A stretch of 64,000 nucleotides of DNA from CAVEFW01 sp963643505 (GCA_963643505.1 CAVIKF010000007.1:9914-73913), one strand, 5' to 3'. Shown: positions 34,598 to 44,415, counted from the stretch's first letter. A program made the numbers and translations. Notes: a model not told the origin generated them from the sequence alone.

Positions 34598-36058
34598 ATG
34601 GCAACATCCGAACAACAGGCGCTGTTGCGCTCACTACCCCAAGTTGACGAGCTTTTGCAGCACGCCCTGGTCAGACCGCTTGTCAAAACGCTTCCCCACG
34701 AAGCCGCCGTTGAGTCCGCCCGCTGCGCCATAGACAGCGTTCGACAAGACATCATCGCGGGCACCGCCACCTCTGTCAGCACCGACAATGTCGCAGTCAT
34801 CGCACGCATGCGCATGCTTGCACTGACCCAGCCAAACCTGCGTCGCGTCGTGAACGCAAGCGGTGTCATCATCCACACCAACCTCGGCCGTAGCGTCTTG
34901 GCCCCCTCAGCTGTTGAAGCCGTCAACGAGGTCGCCCGCGGCTACTCAACCTTGGAATACGATACCGATGCCATGGCACGTGGTAGCCGCCACGACCACT
35001 GCGAACAACTCATCTGCGCCCTGACCGGCGCCGAGGCTGCCATCGCCGTCAACAATAACGCCGCTGCCGTCATGATGGTCCTTTCGGAGTTCGCCCAAGG
35101 TCACGAGGCCATCGTCAGCCGCGGAGAGCAAGTCGAGATCGGCGGCAGCTTCCGCATTCCCGGCATCATGGCCCAAAGCCATGCCACCATGGTTGAGGTA
35201 GGCACCACGAACAAGACCCATCTGCTTGACTACGAGCGCGCCATCTCCCCCGATACCGCCATGATGTTGAAGGTCCATACCAGCAACTACCGCATGATCG
35301 GTTTCACCGAGAGCGTCTCGGTCAAGGAGCTCCATGGCCTTGCCCGAAAGGAGAAGGGCCGCCGTGAAACTTCGGGAAACGAACTTGACCTTCTCGTGTA
35401 CGAAGACCAGGGGTCTGGCGCGTTTATCAGACTCGACTCCTTCGGCGAATATGCCGAGCCGACCGTTTCTTCAAGCCTCAAGCAAGGTGCCGACATCGTC
35501 TCCTTTAGCGGCGACAAGCTCCTCGGCGGCCCCCAAGCCGGCATCATCGTCGGTCGCAAGGAGCTTATTGACCGACTCAAGGAAAACCCCCTCGCCCGTG
35601 CCATGCGCCTCGACAAGATGACGCTCGCCGCACTGGAAGCGACGTTGCGTCTCTATCTTGATCCCGAGCGGGCTTTAAGCGAGATTCCCACCCTTGCCAT
35701 GCTCTCCGCCCCCGCAAAGGACATCAAGCCCCGCGCCGAGAAGCTTGCCTCCCTTATCACGGCGGCCATCCCCAAAGGCTCCGCCAAAGTCGAGGTCGTC
35801 GAAGAGATATCCCGGGCAGGAGGCGGAGCGTTGCCTATGTGCGACATCCCCACCTATTGTGCACAGGTAAGTTTTGAGAATGGATCCGCCCTTGAATGCG
35901 ATCGCCACCTCATCTCCCAACGTCGTCTCCCTGTCATAGGCCGCCTAAAGAAGGAGACGCTTCTGTTCGATGCGCGCACGTTGGTCAACGAGAGCGAGTA
36001 CGACGAAATTGCGACCGCCCTGTCCGAGTACTTCACCATAGCCATCTCGCTTAACTAG
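34598..36058 (+). CDS. selA: L-seryl-tRNA(Sec) selenium transferase SelA
   Basis: 486 residues from ATG 34598 (CAGGAGAG upstream). PLP enzyme converting Ser-tRNA-Sec to Sec-tRNA-Sec with selenophosphate. Signatures: N-terminal domain LLRSLPQVDELLQH, RRVVNASGVIIHTNLGRS (about 87), AIAVNNNAAAVMM, the PLP lysine in VSFSGDKLLGGPQAGIIVG (about 303) and the C-terminal INERSEYDEI-like end region. Normal length for bacterial decameric SelA. It starts 19 bp before selB, so selA-selB are one transcript, with selC 190 bp further. Confidence 0.96.
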   Translation: MATSEQQALLRSLPQVDELLQHALVRPLVKTLPHEAAVESARCAIDSVRQDIIAGTATSVSTDNVAVIARMRMLALTQPNLRRVVNASGVIIHTNLGRSVLAPSAVEAVNEVARGYSTLEYDTDAMARGSRHDHCEQLICALTGAEAAIAVNNNAAAVMMVLSEFAQGHEAIVSRGEQVEIGGSFRIPGIMAQSHATMVEVGTTNKTHLLDYERAISPDTAMMLKVHTSNYRMIGFTESVSVKELHGLARKEKGRRETSGNELDLLVYEDQGSGAFIRLDSFGEYAEPTVSSSLKQGADIVSFSGDKLLGGPQAGIIVGRKELIDRLKENPLARAMRLDKMTLAALEATLRLYLDPERALSEIPTLAMLSAPAKDIKPRAEKLASLITAAIPKGSAKVEVVEEISRAGGGALPMCDIPTYCAQVSFENGSALECDRHLISQRRLPVIGRLKKETLLFDARTLVNESEYDEIATALSEYFTIAISLN

Positions 36059-36077
36059 GGCGCGAGGAGGTCCAACC

Positions 36078-38000
36078 ATGAGCAACACCCCAAACCTCAT
36101 CCTCGGCACGGCGGGGCATATCGACCACGGCAAATCCAGCCTTATCCAAGCTCTCACCGGAGTCGACCCCGATCGCCTCAAGGAGGAAAAGGAGCGCGGT
36201 ATCACCATCGAGCTTGGCTTTGCCCAACTTCTCTTGCCAAGCGGTCGCACCATGGGTGTTGTAGACGTCCCCGGACATGAGCGTTTTGTGCGTCAAATGG
36301 TCTCCGGAGCGACCGGCGTCGACGTCGCGTTGCTTGTCATCGCCGCGGACGACGGTGTCATGCCCCAAACAGTGGAACACGTCGCTGTCCTGGATCTGCT
36401 TGGTGTCACCGCTTGTGTCATCGCCTTGACCAAAATTGACTTGGTCGACGAGGAATGGATCGAGTTCATGGCGGACGAGGTGCGTACGAAACTTGCCGGC
36501 ACTCCCTTTGCCGATGCCCCGATAGTTCCCTGCTCCTCTCGCACCCGTGAAGGCCTCGATGAGCTCCTTGTTGAGCTTGACAAGGCAGCCGAAAAGGCAA
36601 AACACATCAAACCTGCGGGAACCATGCGAGTGCCGATCGATCGCGTGTTTACCGTCAAAGGCTTCGGCACCGTCATCACCGGCACCCTTTGGAGCGGCGT
36701 CGCGCATATCGGCGACGAGATTGAGGTCTTGCCGAAAGGCACGCCTACCCGCATCCGCTCCATCCAGATGCATGGCCACGACTTCAAAGAGGTTCCCGCC
36801 GGCAACCGTGTCGCCATAAGCCTTGCGGGACTCAGCACCGAGGACGTGCGCCCCGGTGATTTTCTCGCGGCGCCCGACAGCGTCACCGTGTCTGACCGGT
36901 TCGACGCGAACCTTACCTATAGCGACCCTTTCGCAAGCGGACGCACCTTGGCGACAGGAACCCGTGTCCATGTAGCTCATGGAACCCGCGAGGTCATCGG
37001 TCGTATCCTTTGCATGAACGGAGCCGAAGGTCTCAAACCCGGGCAAACCGCCCTCGTCCAAATTCGCCTCGAGGAGCCCTTACCTCTCACCTATCGCGAT
37101 CGCTTCATCATACGCTCCTATTCCCCTATGCGCGTCATCGGCGGCGGAATGGTCGTCACAGCCCACCCACGCCGTCGCACCAACCTCACCTCCGAGGAAC
37201 TAACGATGCTCGAAGCACTTGAGACCGGCGACGCGCAAGCTGCCGTGGACGCCAGCATCAACCTGGCAACCACCCCCAAAACCCTTGAGGGCCTGAAGGA
37301 GGACACGGGGCTTGATGAGGAGAGCGTTTCCGCTTGCGTGGAGGTCGCCCTCGATGCTCGCCGGGTCGTCTATGTTGGATCCGCCAATCGATACCTCGCA
37401 CGTCCCGCTGTGGTTCAAAAGGCGATTTCCGCTATCGATCGTACGCTCATGAAGTTCCATTCCGCAAACCCCTCAGCTACCGGTATCGCTATCGCCGCCT
37501 TGCGCCACCAAGTAGACGCCCGTATGTCCAAGGAGTGCTTTGATGCCTTGTTGCAGGAAGCGGAGGCCCGTGAGGCCGTCATCGTGAACGGCGGCGAGGC
37601 AAGCCACCCCAAAGCGGGTGCCGGTGCGCGTGCAGCCGGGCTCAAGGCGCTATCCGCCATGGAGGCGGCTCTCAAAGAGGCAGGCACCACTCCGCCTACC
37701 GTGGATGTACTCGCTAAGAACGCGGGCGTAGACGAGGGCTTGGCACGAAAATCGCTGCGCACCCTCACCGAGGAGGGAAAGGCCATCCCCGTCGAGGCTG
37801 ATCGATTCTACAGCACGCAAGCTATCACACGCCTCGAACAGGCAGTCGTCAACCACATCGAGCAAAACGGCCCCTCAACCGCGGCCGATCTCAAAGAGGC
37901 TATGGGAGTAAGCCGTAAGTTCGCCATGCCGTTGTTGGAGTATTTCGACGAAAAGGGCATTACCCTCAGAGAGGGCGATTTGCGCACGTCAAACAGGTAA
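36078..38000 (+). CDS. selB: Selenocysteine-specific elongation factor SelB
   Basis: 640 residues. GTPase that carries Sec-tRNA-Sec and binds the SECIS hairpin. Domain I has GTAGHIDHGKSSL (G1), DVPGHERFVRQM (G3) and LTKIDLVDE (G4); domains II and III (about 175-345) are of EF-Tu type with FTVKGFGTVITGTLWSG. The C-terminal part (about 400-640) is made of winged-helix domains, ending VSRKFAMPLLEYFDEKGITLR, the SECIS-binding part. Start ATG 36078 has GAGGAGG upstream. Immediately downstream of selA and upstream of tRNA-Sec. Confidence 0.96.
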   Translation: MSNTPNLILGTAGHIDHGKSSLIQALTGVDPDRLKEEKERGITIELGFAQLLLPSGRTMGVVDVPGHERFVRQMVSGATGVDVALLVIAADDGVMPQTVEHVAVLDLLGVTACVIALTKIDLVDEEWIEFMADEVRTKLAGTPFADAPIVPCSSRTREGLDELLVELDKAAEKAKHIKPAGTMRVPIDRVFTVKGFGTVITGTLWSGVAHIGDEIEVLPKGTPTRIRSIQMHGHDFKEVPAGNRVAISLAGLSTEDVRPGDFLAAPDSVTVSDRFDANLTYSDPFASGRTLATGTRVHVAHGTREVIGRILCMNGAEGLKPGQTALVQIRLEEPLPLTYRDRFIIRSYSPMRVIGGGMVVTAHPRRRTNLTSEELTMLEALETGDAQAAVDASINLATTPKTLEGLKEDTGLDEESVSACVEVALDARRVVYVGSANRYLARPAVVQKAISAIDRTLMKFHSANPSATGIAIAALRHQVDARMSKECFDALLQEAEAREAVIVNGGEASHPKAGAGARAAGLKALSAMEAALKEAGTTPPTVDVLAKNAGVDEGLARKSLRTLTEEGKAIPVEADRFYSTQAITRLEQAVVNHIEQNGPSTAADLKEAMGVSRKFAMPLLEYFDEKGITLREGDLRTSNR

Positions 38001-38192
38001 TAAGAAACTTTACTCTCTGACTTTTCCCGATGCGAGAGGTATAGTCTTTGCGATAAACGGTTCAAAAGAATCTCGTGATGACAAGGTTCACCCGTCAAAA
38101 AAACACCAGAACGCAAGCTTGTTGGCTACCAACCGCCACAAAGCGTGTAGAATGGTCAGGCCGATGGCGAATTCGCTATCGTCTTGAACTAG

Positions 38193-38289
38193 GGAGATGG
38201 ATGGGACCTGGTGGTTCCCGCGGCCTTCAAAGCCGTTGTGAGGCGCGCAGAACGTCTTGGGTGTGTTCGATTCGCACGCATCTCCGCCA
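38193..38289 (+). tRNA. selC: tRNA-Sec (anticodon UCA)
   Basis: 97 nt with encoded CCA. The acceptor stem GGAGATG pairs with CATCTCC and the discriminator is G, then CCA. The anticodon loop CTTCAAA (38225-38231) gives UCA, which reads UGA. A long extra arm follows (around GAGGCGCGCAGAACGTCTT), and the T arm has GTGTG-TTCGATT-CGCAC. The long extended acceptor/T domain and large variable arm are those of bacterial tRNA-Sec. It follows selB on the same strand. Confidence 0.95.
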
Positions 38290-38424
38290 ATACATCTACT
38301 TTGACCAGAGCACACGCACCTCTGCCGATACACGCACCTCCACTGGAGCGTACACACCCCCACCAGAGCACACGTAACCCGCTTGCCCGTCAAGACCCCT
38401 CCCCCCTGACGAGAGGTTTTGTGG
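38290..38424. other. Repeat-rich spacer after tRNA-Sec
   Basis: ACACGCACCTC occurs twice (near 38312 and 38331) and CCAGAGCACACG twice (near 38304 and 38364). A weak CCTC...GAGAGG stem followed by TTTT (about 38398-38416) may end the selC transcript. No gene seen. Confidence 0.45.
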
Positions 38425-39237
38425 CTATCCCCGTCCAACAAGGGGATCGTTGAACACATTCATGCCATCTGGTCTGGCGCTGCAAATAAGCGTGAGATCA
38501 TACCTCTTCGCCAACTCGATGGTCATCGCAGTCGGGACGGCCTTCGAGACGAGAATGGGAACACCGGCACGAACTCCCTTTTCCACCATGTCCACCGGCA
38601 AGCGACCGCTGGAGAAGATGATGGATTTATCCAAATCGATACCGTTGCGCAAAGCAAAGCCGATGGCCTTGTCGAAGGCGTTATGACGACCGAGATCCTC
38701 GCAACAAAACAAGACCTCGTCCTCTTGGGCAAGATAGCAACTATGCGTGCCAAATGTCGCACGATGCATAGGCGTATCGAGCGAGAACCGTTTCGCCAGC
38801 GAACGGATCCATTCCGGCCTCCATGGTATAGGCACAACTTTTCTCGGAGCGAAATCTTGCTCAAAGTAGTTGTTCAAGACCCGATTTCCTGTTCCGGTCG
38901 TCTTTGTCGTCTCGACTCGCTTCCTTGTGTAATCAGCCTCCGTATCAACCAAGGTCACAAAAGCCTCGATGGAACCTTTGCCAAGGCGGATGCTCTCGAT
39001 ATCACCAACACCCGAAATAATCCCTTGGGTAAAAAGGCGACCCACGACAAGATCGAACAAATCTTTTGGCGTACAGACGATGCGAAGCGTCAACACCCCG
39101 TTGATGAAAACGTCCAACGAATGTTCAAGTTGCACCTCACCCGAAACCTTTCGAGGTTTCTCATCGAAATCGTAGCGAACCACCTCGAATTGCGTTGACA
39201 CGCACTCAAGATTAGGTGTACCAAAGACGTCCATCAT
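38425..39237 (-). CDS. fdhD: FdhD-like sulfurtransferase for formate dehydrogenase, lacking the CxxC
   Basis: 270 residues. FdhD passes sulfur from IscS to the Mo-bis-MGD cofactor of formate dehydrogenase. The C-terminal nucleotide-fold motifs are clear (EDLGRHNAFDKAIGFAL, about 185; IIFSSGRLPVDMVEKG; VSKAVPTAMTIELAKRYDLTLICSARPDGMNVF). The loop that normally reads TSSCGxCG, with two sulfur-relay Cys, is TTKTTGTGNRVL here (about 113), so both Cys are absent. Cys residues at THSCYL and FCCED might replace them. Convergent with selB-selC; the partner fdh operon is 16 kb away. Confidence 0.88.
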   Translation of the reverse strand: MMDVFGTPNLECVSTQFEVVRYDFDEKPRKVSGEVQLEHSLDVFINGVLTLRIVCTPKDLFDLVVGRLFTQGIISGVGDIESIRLGKGSIEAFVTLVDTEADYTRKRVETTKTTGTGNRVLNNYFEQDFAPRKVVPIPWRPEWIRSLAKRFSLDTPMHRATFGTHSCYLAQEDEVLFCCEDLGRHNAFDKAIGFALRNGIDLDKSIIFSSGRLPVDMVEKGVRAGVPILVSKAVPTAMTIELAKRYDLTLICSARPDGMNVFNDPLVGRG

Positions 39238-39459
39238 TCCTCACTGTCCCAAACATACATCGTTGCATTGTAATTGTTGTCTTCAGGACTTACCCCCACT
39301 TTCCAACAATGAGCGCATAAGCGGGCCTTCTTCTCAGGTTTTGAGCAATCGCGCATACATGACAAATATCTTTGCTTGTTCTCGGCAAGGGTGCCCGCTA
39401 ACGGGATTGGGGTACACTGCTACGGATAGGTTTTCCGATTGCTGGGGGATGGGCGCTTC

Positions 39460-41325
39460 ATGGGAATAATGTTGGGATGCGAAAAGGTGCGGGTTGATTT
39501 TCCCACCAAGCAGGTGTTCAAAAGCGCCACCATCGGTGTTGACGAAGGCGCCCGCATCGGCATTGTCGGTCGCAACGGAGACGGCAAGTCAACCCTTCTT
39601 GGCCTTCTCGCGGGCGTTCTCGAACCCGATGGAGGTCGCATCGTACGCACCCACGGCATCACCATCGGCCTGCTTGGCCAACACGATAGCCTGCGAGACG
39701 AGGATACGGTCCACGCCTGCGTAGTAGGAAACGCCCCCGAGTACGAATGGGCCGCCAACGCACGCACGCGCGACATCATCACAGGACTTCTCGGTGACAT
39801 CGAATGGGAAGCACCCGTGAGCACTCTTTCCGGCGGTCAGCGCCGGCGCGTCGACCTTGCCCGCCTGCTTGTAGGCGATTGGGACATGCTCATGCTTGAT
39901 GAGCCCACCAACCACCTTGACATTCGCGCAATCACTTGGCTTGCCAACCATCTGAAAAACCGCTGGCGCCCCGGTGTCGGCGCGCTTCTCGTCGTCACCC
40001 ATGATCGTTGGTTCTTAGACGAGATCGCCCTGAATATGTGGGAGGTCCATGACGGCCGAATCGAACCTTTCGAGGGCGGCTTTTCTGCCTACATCCTTCA
40101 ACGGGTCGAGCGCGATCGCCAAGCAGCGGTCGCCGAGCAAAAGCGGCAAAACCAATTGCGAAGGGAGCTCGCTTGGCTCTCCCGCGGCGCACGAGCACGT
40201 GCAACGAAACCGAAGTTCCACGTCGCGACAGCCCAAGCCCTCATTGAGGATGTTCCCGAGCTACGCAACCCCCTCGAGTTGAAGCGCATGGCCATGGCTC
40301 GCCTCGGTAAACAGGTCGTCGAACTCAAGAACGTCACGGTCGTATACCCAGCCACCAGCGATACTTCCGCGCATAAAGTGCTCGACGGGGTTACGTGGCT
40401 CATAGGGCCTGGGGATCGCTACGGCATTGTCGGCGAAAACGGCGTTGGAAAGACAACGCTGCTCAACGTCATACAAGGAACAAAGAGCGTCGATGCGGGT
40501 TTCGTGAAAATCGGCAAGACCGTTCGATTCGCCGTCCTTTCACAACATCTGGACAACCTCACCGAGCTCGGGAAGGATCGCGTCCGTGAGGTCATCGGCC
40601 GCTACTCTCGCCGCACGATGCTGGACGGCAAGGAGATGACCCCGGCGGACCTCCTCGAAAGGCTCGGCTTCGCAAGCGCCGACCTCAACGAGCCGGTCTG
40701 CGATCTCTCGGGCGGTCAAAAACGCCGCCTCGCGCTGATGATGATCCTCCTTGACGAGCCCAACGTCCTCATACTTGACGAGCCTGGAAACGACCTCGAT
40801 GTCGACATGCTTGCGCAAGTGGAAGATCTCCTTGACGGGTGGCCCGGAACCCTCATCCTCGTCACCCACGACCGTTACCTCATGGAGCGCGTCACCGATG
40901 ACCAATTCGCCCTCATAGATGGCAAAATCCGCCATCTCCCCGGCGGCATAGACGAGTACCTCGAGATCACAGCCGAGCGCGACAAGGAGCCCCCCACCCT
41001 CAAGGCTCTCACCGAGGAAGCAAAGCCGGTCGAGCCCGACATCCTTACCGAACTCGGTTTCGCCCCTTCCCCCGCCGACAACGAGGAAAAACCCAAGCTC
41101 TCGGGAGGAGAGATTCGTCGCCTTCGGAAGACCATGACCTCCAACGAAGGCAAAATCGAGACGCTTAAGGGCAAGATTGCCGCCAAAGAGAAAGAGCTGA
41201 CCGAGGTCGACCAATCCGACTACGTCGCACTGACCGAGATCCAAGAGCAAATCGGGGCCTTCCAAGCCCAAATTGACGACTTGGAGCTCGAATGGCTTGA
41301 GGCCGCTGAGCAATTAGGGGAGTAG
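39460..41325 (+). CDS. ABC-F family ATPase
   Basis: 621 residues from ATG 39460; ATG 39469 and an upstream TTG are alternatives. Two ABC domains on one chain without membrane segments: Walker A GRNGDGKST (about 35) and GENGVGKTT (about 327), signatures LSGGQRRRVDLARLL (about 125) and LSGGQKRRLALMMIL (about 415), Walker B LMLDEPTNHLD and LILDEPGNDLD, and a linker (about 215-290) rich in basic residues. A C-terminal coiled coil (about 560-621) resembles Uup. ABC-F proteins act on the ribosome or nucleic acid; which subfamily (Uup, EttA or antibiotic-resistance type) is not resolved, Uup-like being the best guess. Confidence 0.88.
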   Translation: MGIMLGCEKVRVDFPTKQVFKSATIGVDEGARIGIVGRNGDGKSTLLGLLAGVLEPDGGRIVRTHGITIGLLGQHDSLRDEDTVHACVVGNAPEYEWAANARTRDIITGLLGDIEWEAPVSTLSGGQRRRVDLARLLVGDWDMLMLDEPTNHLDIRAITWLANHLKNRWRPGVGALLVVTHDRWFLDEIALNMWEVHDGRIEPFEGGFSAYILQRVERDRQAAVAEQKRQNQLRRELAWLSRGARARATKPKFHVATAQALIEDVPELRNPLELKRMAMARLGKQVVELKNVTVVYPATSDTSAHKVLDGVTWLIGPGDRYGIVGENGVGKTTLLNVIQGTKSVDAGFVKIGKTVRFAVLSQHLDNLTELGKDRVREVIGRYSRRTMLDGKEMTPADLLERLGFASADLNEPVCDLSGGQKRRLALMMILLDEPNVLILDEPGNDLDVDMLAQVEDLLDGWPGTLILVTHDRYLMERVTDDQFALIDGKIRHLPGGIDEYLEITAERDKEPPTLKALTEEAKPVEPDILTELGFAPSPADNEEKPKLSGGEIRRLRKTMTSNEGKIETLKGKIAAKEKELTEVDQSDYVALTEIQEQIGAFQAQIDDLELEWLEAAEQLGE

Positions 41326-41382
41326 CGACTCTCTTGTGATCAAACAGGCAGGGCAAAACAAGCAAGAGAGGGACAGAAAAAG

Positions 41383-41413
41383 AAGGGGGAAGGCCCAATA
41401 GACCTTTCCCCTT
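41383..41413 (-). terminator. Terminator of clpB
   Basis: On the minus strand an 11-bp stem (AAGGGGAAAGG with CCTTCCCCCTT, one wobble) is followed by CTTTTTC. It lies about 60 bp after the clpB stop and faces the ABC-F gene. Confidence 0.75.
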
Positions 41414-41473
41414 TCCTAAGACAGGCACAACACCCGTCGAGGACCACCGAACGACAACGAAAACCGAGATCTC

Positions 41474-44176
41474 CTATGCCAAAAGCTTGTCGATATCAAG
41501 ATCCATAGGAGGTTCCACCTTGCAAACATAGTTCCCCTCATCGTCAAGATCGATGAGTACATGGCTGCGGTCAAGCAACTCCCCGCGAACAGCCGCATTG
41601 GCAATACGGTCCACGACCTCGCGCTGAACGAGCCTCTTGAGAGGGCGCGCACCGTAGGTCGGATCGAAACCATCGATGGCGAGATGCTCTCTCGCAGCGG
41701 GCGTCACATCGAGGGTGACCTTGCGCGCCTCGAGGCGACGACGGACATCGGCAAGCTGCAGGTCGACAATCGGTTCCATAGCGGAAATCCCAAGACCGTT
41801 GAAGGTGATGACCTCGTCGATCCGGTTGAGGAACTCCGGACGGAACGTTCCTCGCAAGGCATCCTCAATCTTGGTGTTCAACTCGGCCATGCGCTTGGCG
41901 AAGGTGTTCATGTCGCCGTTCATCATAAGGTCACCGATGGACTCCACGCCATTTTGGTCCGCGAAGTCGCGAATCGTCTGGCTGCCTACATTGCTCGTCA
42001 TGATGATGATGGCGTTCTTGAAGTTCACCACACGACCTTGAGAATCGGTCAGACGACCATCGTCGAGAACCTGCAACAAGATGTTGAACACGTCTTGGTG
42101 GGCCTTCTCCATCTCGTCGAGGAGGACGACGCAATAGGGCTTGCGGCGCACGGCTTCGGTCAATTGGCCACCCTCGTCGTAGCCCACATATCCCGGAGGA
42201 GCACCGATGAGTCGCTGGACGCTAAATTTCTCCATGTACTCGGACATGTCGATACGCACCATATTGCGTTCATCGTCGAACAGGTATTCAGCCAAGGCCT
42301 TTGCAAGCTCGGTCTTGCCAACGCCGGTTGGACCGAGGAACAAAAAACTGCCGATGGGTCGGTTCGGGTCGGAGAGGCCTGCACGGTTGCGACGGATGGC
42401 GCCCGCAACGGCTGCAACCGCCTGGTCTTGGCCAACAACACGCTTCTTCAGCTCATCCTCAAGATCGACCAACTTGGCCATCTCCCCCTGCATCATCTTG
42501 GAGACAGGGATGCCAGTCCATGCCGACACGACCTCGGCGATCTCCTCGGAGGTGACCTCTTCCTTGAGAATTGCGCCCGCCTCCTGCTTCTCGTTCAGAA
42601 TCCGCTCGGCCTCCGCCATCTGTTTCTCGAGGTCAGGAATACGCGAGTACTGGATCTCGCCGGCAAGGGAGTAGTTCCCTTCGCGGGTCGCACGCTCCAT
42701 GTCGATACGAGCGGCATCCAAATCCTTTCTGAGGTTTTGCACGTGCTCGATGACGTCCTTCTCGTTCTTCCATTCGGCCTTTTGCTTGTCCAGCAATTCC
42801 TGGGTTGTCGCAATCTCGTGGCGCAGGTTCTCAAGACGTTCCTTGGAAGAGTCATCGGTCTCCTTGAGCAACGCCTGCTCTTCGATCTGCATCTGGGTGA
42901 GCTTGCGCTCGGTCATGTCAACTTCCTCGGGCATGCTGTCAATCTCGATACGGAGACGGCTTGCCGCCTCATCCATGAGATCGATGGCCTTGTCGGGAAG
43001 GAAGCGGTCGGAGATGTAACGATTGGACAACTCAGCAGCCGCGACAAGGGCACCATCGGTGATGCGAACGCTGTGATGGATCTCGTACTTCTCCTTGATA
43101 CCGCGGAGGATGGCGATGGTGTCTTCCACCGTCGGCTCTCCGATAAGAACCTGTTGGAAACGACGCTCGAGAGCCTTGTCCTTTTCGATGTACTTACGAT
43201 ACTCGTCCAAAGTCGTCGCGCCGATCGCATGGAGTTCGCCACGCGCCAGCGCCGGCTTGAGCATATTTCCCGCATCCATGGAGCTATCACCGGTCGAGCC
43301 CGCGCCCACGATGGTATGGAGCTCGTCGATGAACAAGATGATCTGGCCGTTGCTCTCCTTGACCTCGCGCAGGACCGCCTTGAGACGATCCTCGAACTCG
43401 CCACGATACTTCGCACCGGCGACCATGGCGGACATGTCTAGGGCAATGATGTCACGATCTCGCAGACTGCTGGGAACATCCCCCGCCACGATACGTTGAG
43501 CCAAACCCTCGACGATGGCGGTTTTGCCCGTACCTGGCTCACCGATAAGAACAGGGTTGTTCTTCGTGCGACGAGACAGGACCTGGATGGTACGACGAAT
43601 CTCCTCGCTACGACCAATAACCGGGTCAAGCTTGCCTTCACGAGCCTGTTGGGTCAGATTTTGCCCATAAAGCTCCAACGCCTCGAACTGCGTTTTCTCC
43701 TGTTGGTCGGTGACGCGCGTGTCGCCGCGGAGCCCCTCGTAGGCAGACTCGATATTCTTGCGGGAGACGCCGGCGGTAGAGAGGATACGTCCGGCAGCAC
43801 CCTTGTCCTCAGACAGAGCAATAAGCAGATGTTCGCTGGTAGCGTAGCTGTCACCAAGTTTCTCGGCGGCCTTCACGGCATTGTCGAGGACACCCATCAG
43901 CTCGGGACCAGGGGCGCCCATGATACCCATCGCGCCGCCACCAGATTGCTTCGGCATCTTATCGATCTCGGTATCAACGGCAGAGAGAAGCGCTACGGGA
44001 TCTGCGCCGATGCGCTTGATAATCGCAGAGAGATTGTTCTCTCCGCGGGACAACAACGCCTTCAACATATGAATCGGCTGTGCCATGACGGATTGGGCGT
44101 CGGAGGCAATGCCCATCGTCTCTTGCAGGACCTCTTGGGCCGTCAATGCCAGCTTGTTAAGATTTCCCATATTCAT
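41474..44176 (-). CDS. clpB: ATP-dependent disaggregase ClpB
   Basis: 900 residues from ATG 44176 (GGAGAA upstream). Hsp100 hexamer that with DnaK resolubilises protein aggregates. N-domain about 1-150; NBD1 Walker A GEPGTGKT (about 212); middle coiled-coil domain about 410-540; NBD2 Walker A GPTGVGKTE (about 620) and Walker B VVLLDEMEKAHQDVFN; C-terminal D2 small domain. The N-domain contains an unusual Gly-Met stretch (SGGGAMGIMGAPG, about 75), so it may be more flexible than usual. It follows hspR by 274 bp on the same strand and in this group is expected to be under HspR control. Confidence 0.96.
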   Translation of the reverse strand: MNMGNLNKLALTAQEVLQETMGIASDAQSVMAQPIHMLKALLSRGENNLSAIIKRIGADPVALLSAVDTEIDKMPKQSGGGAMGIMGAPGPELMGVLDNAVKAAEKLGDSYATSEHLLIALSEDKGAAGRILSTAGVSRKNIESAYEGLRGDTRVTDQQEKTQFEALELYGQNLTQQAREGKLDPVIGRSEEIRRTIQVLSRRTKNNPVLIGEPGTGKTAIVEGLAQRIVAGDVPSSLRDRDIIALDMSAMVAGAKYRGEFEDRLKAVLREVKESNGQIILFIDELHTIVGAGSTGDSSMDAGNMLKPALARGELHAIGATTLDEYRKYIEKDKALERRFQQVLIGEPTVEDTIAILRGIKEKYEIHHSVRITDGALVAAAELSNRYISDRFLPDKAIDLMDEAASRLRIEIDSMPEEVDMTERKLTQMQIEEQALLKETDDSSKERLENLRHEIATTQELLDKQKAEWKNEKDVIEHVQNLRKDLDAARIDMERATREGNYSLAGEIQYSRIPDLEKQMAEAERILNEKQEAGAILKEEVTSEEIAEVVSAWTGIPVSKMMQGEMAKLVDLEDELKKRVVGQDQAVAAVAGAIRRNRAGLSDPNRPIGSFLFLGPTGVGKTELAKALAEYLFDDERNMVRIDMSEYMEKFSVQRLIGAPPGYVGYDEGGQLTEAVRRKPYCVVLLDEMEKAHQDVFNILLQVLDDGRLTDSQGRVVNFKNAIIIMTSNVGSQTIRDFADQNGVESIGDLMMNGDMNTFAKRMAELNTKIEDALRGTFRPEFLNRIDEVITFNGLGISAMEPIVDLQLADVRRRLEARKVTLDVTPAAREHLAIDGFDPTYGARPLKRLVQREVVDRIANAAVRGELLDRSHVLIDLDDEGNYVCKVEPPMDLDIDKLLA

Positions 44177-44250
44177 AATGATTCTCCATTCCCCCCGTAC
44201 CACACGGGGCAGATATGTGAGCTCGCTCGAGCTTCTTTGCCAACAAGCAA

Positions 44251-44280
44251 CCAATCATCTGTCAGCCAATCACTTGTCAA
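44251..44280. repeat. 15-bp imperfect tandem repeat in the clpB upstream region
   Basis: CCAATCATCTGTCAG and CCAATCACTTGTCAA are adjacent, 12 of 15 identical. On the minus strand the second unit contains TTGACA, which could be a -35 element, though no good -10 follows. It may include regulatory half-sites for clpB. Confidence 0.45.
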
Positions 44281-44383
44281 GCAAAGACCGGCGAGCAGGA
44301 CGAGAGCATGTCGCATCCGCCCGACCTTAACGCAGATCGCGCTTCGCACGCGAACGAACGAGCAAGGGCGAGAGCAGCGCGCC

Positions 44384-44415
44384 CTTGCTACGTGCAACGC
44401 TTGCTACGTGAAACG
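44384..44415. repeat. 16-bp tandem duplication upstream of clpB
   Basis: CTTGCTACGTGCAACG and CTTGCTACGTGAAACG are head to tail (15 of 16 identical) between hspR and clpB. Confidence 0.8.

Noticed and set aside
38290..38380. Repeats after tRNA-Sec as a CRISPR or attachment site
   Set aside because: The units are short, irregularly spaced and without spacer structure; no integrase or cas gene is near.
41561..43441. Plus-strand open frame of 626 codons opposite clpB
   Set aside because: Antisense shadow of a gene with complete ClpB motifs.
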